NCBI GenBank assembly: GCA_003251995.1
Contig: QKDT01000361.1
Coordinates: 1 to 8,739, forward strand
Length of the DNA stretch: 8,739 nucleotides
Origin: Desulfovibrio desulfuricans
GTDB lineage: Bacteria; Desulfobacterota; Desulfovibrionia; Desulfovibrionales; Desulfovibrionaceae
Direction of reading: 5' to 3'
Shown here: piece by piece, positions 4,385-8,739 of the stretch
Position numbering within the stretch: the stretch's first letter is position 1
Layout of the letters: each line of letters begins with the position of its first letter
Notes under the pieces: generated by a model
Told to the model about the DNA's origin: nothing
The model's input: only the letters and a program-made list of their open reading frames with translations
The model's database searches: none
Made by a program: the position numbers and the translations under genes

Positions 4385-7123
4385 ATGCGCCCATTGCTGC
4401 CCCTATTGCCCAAACCTAGCCGCTATGCGGGCATTGAGGACAACGCCTGCCGTAAGAACCCCGAAGAAGTACGCTTGCGTGTGGCATTGGCCTTTCCTGA
4501 TACCTATGATGTGGGCATGTCCTACCTTGGGCAAAAGATTCTTTACAATATTGTCAACAGCGAACCGCGCTGGTGGGCAGAGCGCGTTATGGCGCCCGAA
4601 AAAGAAGCCGCGGAAATTCTGCGCGCCCATAACACACCTCTGGCAACGCTTGAATCTGATATGCCGCTTGGCAGCACGCACTGCCTGAGCTTTTCCATCA
4701 CGCACGAGCTTTGCTACACCAATGTACTCTACATGCTTGATCTGGCGGGTATTCCCCTGCGCACGGAAGACAGGCCACAAAGCCTCACTGAATGTCCGCT
4801 GGTGATCGCCGGCGGCGGCGCTCTGCTGAGCGCGGAACCGCTGACGCCCTTTGTGGACATAATGGTGCTGGGCGATGGCGAAGAAAGCCTGCCAGATGTG
4901 CTGCGCATGCTTGAAAAAGCTCTGGATCAGGGCTGGACGCGGCAAGAGATGATGCTGCAATCGCGTACCATCCCCGGCGTTTATGTACCTTCGCTGTTCG
5001 AGCAGGAATTTGACGCCGATGGCGCACCTGTTTTCCCCCTCAAGCCCCTGTGCGAAGACTATCAGCGCCCCACAAGGCGCATTGTGGCAGACCTTAATAA
5101 TGCCGATTATCCCACGCGGCAGGTTGTGCCTGTGGGGGCGGTACACAACCGCCTTTCACTCGAAATTGCGCGCGGCTGTACGCGCGGCTGCCGCTTTTGC
5201 CATGCAGGCATGGTTTACCGCCCGGTGCGGGAACGCTCGCTTGACAACATCAACGAGCTGTTGACCAAATGCCTGAACGAAACTGGCTTTGATGAAATTT
5301 CTTTTCTTTCGTTGAGCACGGGCGATTTTTCTGCCCTCAAGACCTTGAGTTTTGGCGTGCTTGACCGTTGCGCCCGCGAACAGATCGGCCTTTCACTGCC
5401 CTCGCTGCGCGTTGGTTCCATTGACGACGAGATCATCGAACGCATGGCAGATCTGCGCCGCACGGGTGTTACCCTTGCGCCAGAGGCTGGCAGCCAGCGC
5501 CTGCGAGATGTCATCAACAAGGGCGTTACCGAAGAAGGCCTGCTGCTGCACGCGCAAAAACTGCTTGAGCACGGCTGGCGGCTGGTAAAGCTCTATTTTA
5601 TGATCGGTCTGCCCACAGAAACGGACGAAGACCTGCTGGCTATTGCGGATATTTGCCGCAAGGTTCGTGACGCCGCAGGGCGCGGCGGGCCGCGCTTACA
5701 GGTCACTGCGGCTCTTTCACCCTTTGTTCCCAAGCCGTTCACACCCTTTCAGTGGGTACCGCAGATCGGGCAGGAAGAAATTCAGCGCCGCGTCAATCTG
5801 GTGCGCCAGCAGTTCAAGGGGCAAAAATTCCTTAAGCTGCGCTGGCACGAACCTGCCATGAGCCACCTTGAGGGCGTGTTGTCGCGCGCAGACCGCCGCA
5901 TGGCAAATGTGGTGGAAAAGGCCTACCGCAAGGGTGCCGTGTTTACGAGCTGGATGGAGCATTTTTCTCTGCCGCCCTGGCTTGAAGCCCTTGAAGAATG
6001 CGGCATCAGCGCCCAGGAATGCACCGGCCCGCGTGAACCCGGCGCGGCCCTGCCCTGGAGCCACCTTGAGGCGGGCATATCTGAAGAATTTTTGCTGCGC
6101 GAACGTGAACGCGCCCTGGCGGAAAAAATTACCGACGACTGCCGCTACGGTGCGTGCCGCCAATGTGGCGCGTGTGACACCAAGGCTGGCCCTTCGCGCA
6201 TGCAGCACGCATCCGCCCCGACGGAATCGGACGAACCCGGTCAGCCCTTGCACCGCAACAGGCTTATTTTGCCGCAGCGCGATCAGATGGCCCACGCGCC
6301 CACCCTGGACGCGGAAGGCCGCCTTGTGTGCCGCCCGCAGACAAGCCGCCCCCCCAAAATCACGGCAGAGCTTACAGTCAAGGCTGCCCAATACCGTTTG
6401 TGGCACAGCAAGGCTGGGGGCAGCGCGTATCTGAGCCAGCTTGAACTCCAGGCCGTGCTCGACCGGGCATTGCGCAGAGCCGCCATGCCGCTGGCATTCT
6501 CGCAGGGTTTTCATCCCATGCCACTGCTATCTTTTGGACGCGCATTGCCCGTGGGTGTGGAAAGCCAGGCAGAATGGTTTGCCCTCACCCTGCATAAAAA
6601 CCTGTCGCCAGAAGAAGTTGCAGCGCGTATTGCCCCCATGCTGCCGCCCGGCATGAACGTGCTGCGGGTGGAGCCTGTGGAAAAAAGCCGCCGCACAGAA
6701 CAGGCTATTGCCGAGGCCTTTACCCTGCGTCTGCCCACACAGGAAGAAACCGCCGCTGCTGCACGCTGTTTTGCCGAATTTGCAGAATTGCCCGAGCGCA
6801 TGTTCACCCGTGAAACTAAAAAAGGCCCCCGCACTGCCGATATACGTTTGATGCTGCGCAACTGGGAGCCACAGACCAATGCAACGGGGCAAGTGCAAGC
6901 CGTGACATTTGTGGCAGACTGGAGTAACGGTTATCTATCCCCTCTGGTTTTCTGCATGGCTGTGCTTGAATCCATGGGAACACCAGAAGTGCTACGCCAA
7001 CGCATAGGCCTGCTTAAGACAGCGCAGATATTTGCAGATGGTCAGTCGTATCCAGAGTTGCAAGATGACGCACACTACACCCGCTTGGTTCTTTTTTGGC
7101 GATTCGCTGACGCAAGGCGTTAA
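4385..7123 (+). CDS. Radical SAM protein fused to DUF2344 domain
   Basis: This 912-residue cytoplasmic protein joins two families that many bacteria encode as adjacent genes: the TIGR03960 radical SAM protein and the TIGR03936 (DUF2344) radical SAM-linked protein. Residues about 30-170 look like a B12-binding-like fold (FPDTYDVGMSYLG, GGG at 143-145, VLGDGE at 161-166). The radical SAM core follows, with the 4Fe-4S ligands Cys265, Cys269 and Cys272 in CTRGCRFC, then PEAGS (366-370) and MIGLPTET (406-413). A Cys-rich linker CX4CX2CX2C (Cys586, 591, 594, 597) could hold another metal site. DUF2344 starts near 670 (YRLWHSKAGG, then SQGFHPMPLLSFGRALPVG). The ATG at 4385 has AAGGA (4375-4379) upstream. 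The substrate is unknown; in Firmicutes the split pair often sits near rng, obg and rplU, hinting at ribosome or RNA metabolism. Downstream genes overlap or follow closely, suggesting an operon. Confidence 0.95.
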   Translation: MRPLLPLLPKPSRYAGIEDNACRKNPEEVRLRVALAFPDTYDVGMSYLGQKILYNIVNSEPRWWAERVMAPEKEAAEILRAHNTPLATLESDMPLGSTHCLSFSITHELCYTNVLYMLDLAGIPLRTEDRPQSLTECPLVIAGGGALLSAEPLTPFVDIMVLGDGEESLPDVLRMLEKALDQGWTRQEMMLQSRTIPGVYVPSLFEQEFDADGAPVFPLKPLCEDYQRPTRRIVADLNNADYPTRQVVPVGAVHNRLSLEIARGCTRGCRFCHAGMVYRPVRERSLDNINELLTKCLNETGFDEISFLSLSTGDFSALKTLSFGVLDRCAREQIGLSLPSLRVGSIDDEIIERMADLRRTGVTLAPEAGSQRLRDVINKGVTEEGLLLHAQKLLEHGWRLVKLYFMIGLPTETDEDLLAIADICRKVRDAAGRGGPRLQVTAALSPFVPKPFTPFQWVPQIGQEEIQRRVNLVRQQFKGQKFLKLRWHEPAMSHLEGVLSRADRRMANVVEKAYRKGAVFTSWMEHFSLPPWLEALEECGISAQECTGPREPGAALPWSHLEAGISEEFLLRERERALAEKITDDCRYGACRQCGACDTKAGPSRMQHASAPTESDEPGQPLHRNRLILPQRDQMAHAPTLDAEGRLVCRPQTSRPPKITAELTVKAAQYRLWHSKAGGSAYLSQLELQAVLDRALRRAAMPLAFSQGFHPMPLLSFGRALPVGVESQAEWFALTLHKNLSPEEVAARIAPMLPPGMNVLRVEPVEKSRRTEQAIAEAFTLRLPTQEETAAAARCFAEFAELPERMFTRETKKGPRTADIRLMLRNWEPQTNATGQVQAVTFVADWSNGYLSPLVFCMAVLESMGTPEVLRQRIGLLKTAQIFADGQSYPELQDDAHYTRLVLFWRFADARR

Positions 7124-7685
7124 TGATTGCCTTATGCCGGGCGGTTGGGTAAGCAGATTGGTGGTGCTTGCGCAAGAGGCAGGGCTTTGCCCCATTCCGC
7201 GTGCAACATTTTATAATCTTGGGGCCCGGCGGCACGGCACGGCTGATGTTGCCTCCCGCTGGCGAAATGAGCTGGAAATCAGGCTTATACCCGGCATGAA
7301 ACCACACCTTGTATTTTGTGTTGGTGTGGTGGATGTGGTCGCCCCCGGCGGCGGTCAACCCGCAGACCCGGCATTGGCGGCACAACGGCTGCTACCTCTG
7401 CTGGATGAGGCGGCAGCAACGGCCCCCACGCTGGTCATCAGCCCACCGCCTGTAAAGGCGGCAGAGGCAAACGCACGTATCGCGCAACTGTGCGCACTAC
7501 AAAAAGATATGTGCGCCCAGCGCGGCATAGCCTTTGCCCATGTACATGAACTTTTGAAAACCAACGCCGTCTATATGGACGATCTGAGCGATGGGCTGCA
7601 CCCTGGCCCTCAGGGCTGCGCCCAAATGGCGCAAACGCTGTTGGCGCTCGATTGCATGCGCGCCTTTATGCTTGCACCTCAGTAG
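7065..7685 (+). CDS. SGNH/GDSL-family hydrolase
   Basis: This 206-residue protein is probably a serine esterase, lipase or related hydrolase of the SGNH fold. Block I is FGDSLTQG with nucleophile Ser14. Block II is YNLGARRHGT with Gly53. Block V is SDGLHP with Asp176 and His179, completing the triad. Block III is atypical: VGVVD (86-90) has Val89 where the family has Asn (GxND), which usually helps form the oxyanion hole. No signal peptide is seen, so it is likely cytoplasmic. The ATG at 7065 lies 59 nt inside the upstream gene in another frame. A later start would delete the catalytic serine, so the overlap is probably real; an in-frame ATG at 7038 is a longer alternative. The ribosome binding site is weak, which suggests coupling to translation of the radical SAM protein. 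The substrate is unknown. Confidence 0.85.
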   Translation: MTHTTPAWFFFGDSLTQGVNDCLMPGGWVSRLVVLAQEAGLCPIPRATFYNLGARRHGTADVASRWRNELEIRLIPGMKPHLVFCVGVVDVVAPGGGQPADPALAAQRLLPLLDEAAATAPTLVISPPPVKAAEANARIAQLCALQKDMCAQRGIAFAHVHELLKTNAVYMDDLSDGLHPGPQGCAQMAQTLLALDCMRAFMLAPQ

Positions 7686-7694
7686 GAGAACACT

Positions 7695-7925
7695 ATGGGT
7701 TCCTGTATTCCCTTTCTTGATGAACAGCCTTTTGCAGAACGTGTCAAAACAATGGCGGATGACGAACTGCTTGAAATTTGGGAAGAAACCCAGCAGCTTG
7801 AAGGCATGCTGTGCAGCGCGCTGCATACTGATCTTGCTTTGGCCCCTGATTATGAAAAGGTCATTGTTGAAGAACTGTTTTTGCGCTCCAGCCGCCGCGT
7901 GCGCCAAATGCCTTTGAGCAAATAG
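7695..7925 (+). CDS. Small hypothetical protein, third gene of the operon
   Basis: This 76-residue protein belongs to no family I recognise. It has a good ribosome binding site, AGGAG (7684-7688), 6 nt before the ATG; the site overlaps the TAG stop of the hydrolase gene, so the two are almost certainly co-transcribed. Residues about 12-45 are acidic and predicted helical (ADDELLEIWEETQQLEG at 21-37), and a second helix at about 52-66 (YEKVIVEELFL) leads into a basic end (RSSRRVRQ). There are two cysteines (4 and 40) but no metal-binding pattern, no signal peptide and no membrane segment. It could be a small helical partner or adaptor protein; that is only a guess from composition and context. 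Confidence 0.8.
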   Translation: MGSCIPFLDEQPFAERVKTMADDELLEIWEETQQLEGMLCSALHTDLALAPDYEKVIVEELFLRSSRRVRQMPLSK

Positions 7926-7940
7926 CCCGTCACAGCATTT

Positions 7941-7972
7941 TTGCAGCCCAATGACGCTGCGGGGCAATTTTT
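7941..7972 (+). terminator. Weak terminator candidate after the small gene
   Basis: TTGC (7941-7944) and CCC (7947-7949) can pair with GGG (7961-7963) and GCAA (7964-7967), with a 2-nt bulge and an 11-nt loop. TTTTT (7968-7972) follows. Placement 15 nt after the last stop of the operon is right, but the stem is short. Confidence 0.35.
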
Positions 7973-8024
7973 CTGCCAACTGTCTTGTATGGGCTGTGAT
8001 CTGAGCTGCTTGTCTTGCCAAGGG

Positions 8025-8112
8025 GCCTTCGCATTACGTCTTGTTACTGCGTTTGTGCGCACCTTCGCATGCCTTTTCGGTACTTGTTGCTGACCCCGTG
8101 CGTAACGAAGGC
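8025..8112. repeat. Imperfect long-range inverted repeat
   Basis: GCCTTCG (8025-8031) plus TTACG (8034-8038) is complementary to CGTAA (8101-8105) plus CGAAGGC (8106-8112). This gives 12 bp with a 2-nt bulge around a 62-nt interior that can form a small TGCG/CGCA hairpin. It could be a structured RNA element or chance. Confidence 0.3.
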
Positions 8113-8525
8113 AAAGCAAAACTGACATTGTTGCTGTGCTGGCGGGTGTAGCCGCTGGCATGACACGACAAATTTTTAAATATCTGCACCAGGCACGGTG
8201 TATAGCTGCTCTGCCAATCCTCTTGGCGCAAGGGTTCGCAACTAGGCACTCGGCATGTGAATCCAAACAGCGTCTTTGGCGGGCTGCCTTTCGGGTTTTT
8301 CTTTCAGCTAAGCGCGCGGTTCTTCCCCTCAGTTTCAGCTTGCCACACCAGTCGTTTTTCAGTGCGACATCACGTAGCTGTTATTCTCCATCAGATTCGG
8401 TTCAATCTTCTTGCTATGACTATTCGTCTCATCACTGGCGCAGTTAGTGCCGCATGGCTCATCCCAGCCCATGCTGACGGTCTTGTGCAACCGCCCACTG
8501 CCTCTAACTTCGCCAAAACAAATGC

Positions 8526-8561
8526 AGACAGGCCAGGCATACAACCATGCCCGGCCTGTCT
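8526..8561 (-). terminator. Strong hairpin, probable minus-strand terminator
   Basis: AGACAGGCC (8526-8534) pairs with GGCCTGTCT (8553-8561); after one mismatch, GGCAT (8536-8540) pairs with ATGCC (8547-8551), with a 6-nt loop. Read on the minus strand, the hairpin is followed by the T-rich TGCATTTGTTTTGG. It begins about 45 nt after a minus-strand stop codon (8607-8609), so it fits a terminator for a gene entering from the right edge. Confidence 0.5.
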
Positions 8562-8606
8562 TAAAATATCGGCCTCTGTCGTAACAACAGTCACCCATAA
8601 AATCGG

Positions 8607-8738
8607 TTAAAGACTGCCCTGTGCGAATAACCGCAAACGGTATAACCACGCGCCGTACCCGACGCAGGGACGAAACCAGAGATACCGGTGCTGGCATGCC
8701 AAGCACTCGTAACGCTGCTGGGCCTTCTGCGCCAAATA
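8607..8738 (-). CDS. Possible 3' end of a minus-strand gene
   Basis: On the minus strand, a frame open from the right edge reads 43 codons and ends in TAA (8609 to 8607). Third codon positions are G or C in 31 of 43 codons, clearly more than in the other two minus frames (about 20 and 24 of 43). A strong hairpin follows at a sensible distance. The end of the peptide is rich in aromatic and basic residues and closes with RLFAQGSL; a CLACQH segment holds two cysteines. I recognise no family. Another minus frame stays open much longer but runs through the hairpin, which argues against it. Confidence 0.35.
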   Translation of the reverse strand, partial: YLAQKAQQRYECLACQHRYLWFRPCVGYGAWLYRLRLFAQGSL

Positions 8739-8739
8739 T

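Larger units (their letters stand above)
7926..8525. other. Gene-free stretch after the radical SAM operon
   Basis: About 600 nt in which no frame has both a ribosome binding site and a recognisable motif. Several open frames of 70-140 codons cross it on both strands, but they overlap each other or the preceding gene and have erratic composition. Visible structure is limited to a weak terminator-like hairpin, an imperfect inverted repeat (8025-8112) and a 9-nt direct repeat CCTTCGCAT (8026-8034 and 8062-8070). It may be spacer or a decayed gene. Confidence 0.55.

Noticed and set aside
5717..6514. A 265-codon minus-strand frame opposite the radical SAM gene
   Set aside because: Antisense shadow caused by high third-position GC; composition is unlike a real protein and the plus strand encodes conserved motifs.
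8226..8245. A GGGTTCGCAACT stretch resembling a tRNA T-arm
   Set aside because: No matching acceptor, D-arm or anticodon stem could be found around it.
7850..8266. A 138-codon minus-strand frame across the last gene of the operon
   Set aside because: It overlaps the 76-residue gene, which has a strong ribosome binding site; no motif and atypical composition.
8136..8610. Overlapping plus-strand frames of 103 and 117 codons
   Set aside because: Ser/Cys/His-rich translations without motifs or ribosome binding sites; the second also runs through the hairpin at 8526-8561.
8611..8712. A plus-strand translation containing RNQRYRCWH that resembles the zinc-ribbon of some transposases
   Set aside because: The match is a few residues only, is interrupted by a stop, and no terminal inverted repeats or transposase body are visible.

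Overview
The window looks like chromosomal DNA from a motile, moderately GC-rich deltaproteobacterium, most likely a Desulfovibrio-type sulfate reducer (Desulfovibrionaceae). This rests on the fused radical SAM/DUF2344 protein, the sigma-54 flagellin promoter, the style of the small conserved proteins and the codon use. It is an inference from recognition, not a database match. No phage, IS element, CRISPR array, rRNA or tRNA is visible.

Layout, left to right. (1) 1-1352: the end of a polar amino acid ABC importer operon, with a membrane permease (5' end outside the window) overlapping its ATPase by ATGA and closed by an intrinsic terminator. (2) 1353-2009: a gene-free stretch that ends in the flagellin control region. 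It holds several inverted repeats, a near-perfect sigma-54 -24/-12 element and a strong Shine-Dalgarno sequence sitting in a small hairpin. (3) 2010-2918: a flagellin gene. (4) 2919-3034: an unusual cluster of overlapping GC-rich hairpins between two convergent genes. (5) 3035-3781, minus strand: rnc (RNase III). (6) 3782-3882: a divergent promoter region with a 13-nt palindrome. (7) 3883-4224: a small Sm-like conserved protein, followed by a textbook terminator. (8) 4385-7925: a probable three-gene operon: a 912-residue radical SAM protein fused to a DUF2344 domain, an SGNH/GDSL hydrolase starting inside it, and a 76-residue acidic protein of unknown function. (9) 7926-8739: no convincing complete gene. 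It contains a weak terminator, an imperfect long-range inverted repeat, a strong hairpin and probably the last codons of a minus-strand gene entering from the right.

The flagellin looks like a stand-alone late flagellar gene. Sigma-54 would control transcription, and a CsrA-like hairpin over the ribosome binding site may control translation. The most interesting units are the radical SAM/DUF2344 operon, whose biochemical role is unknown to me, and the structured regulatory DNA around the flagellin gene. I found no clear evidence of a completely new defence or mobile system.
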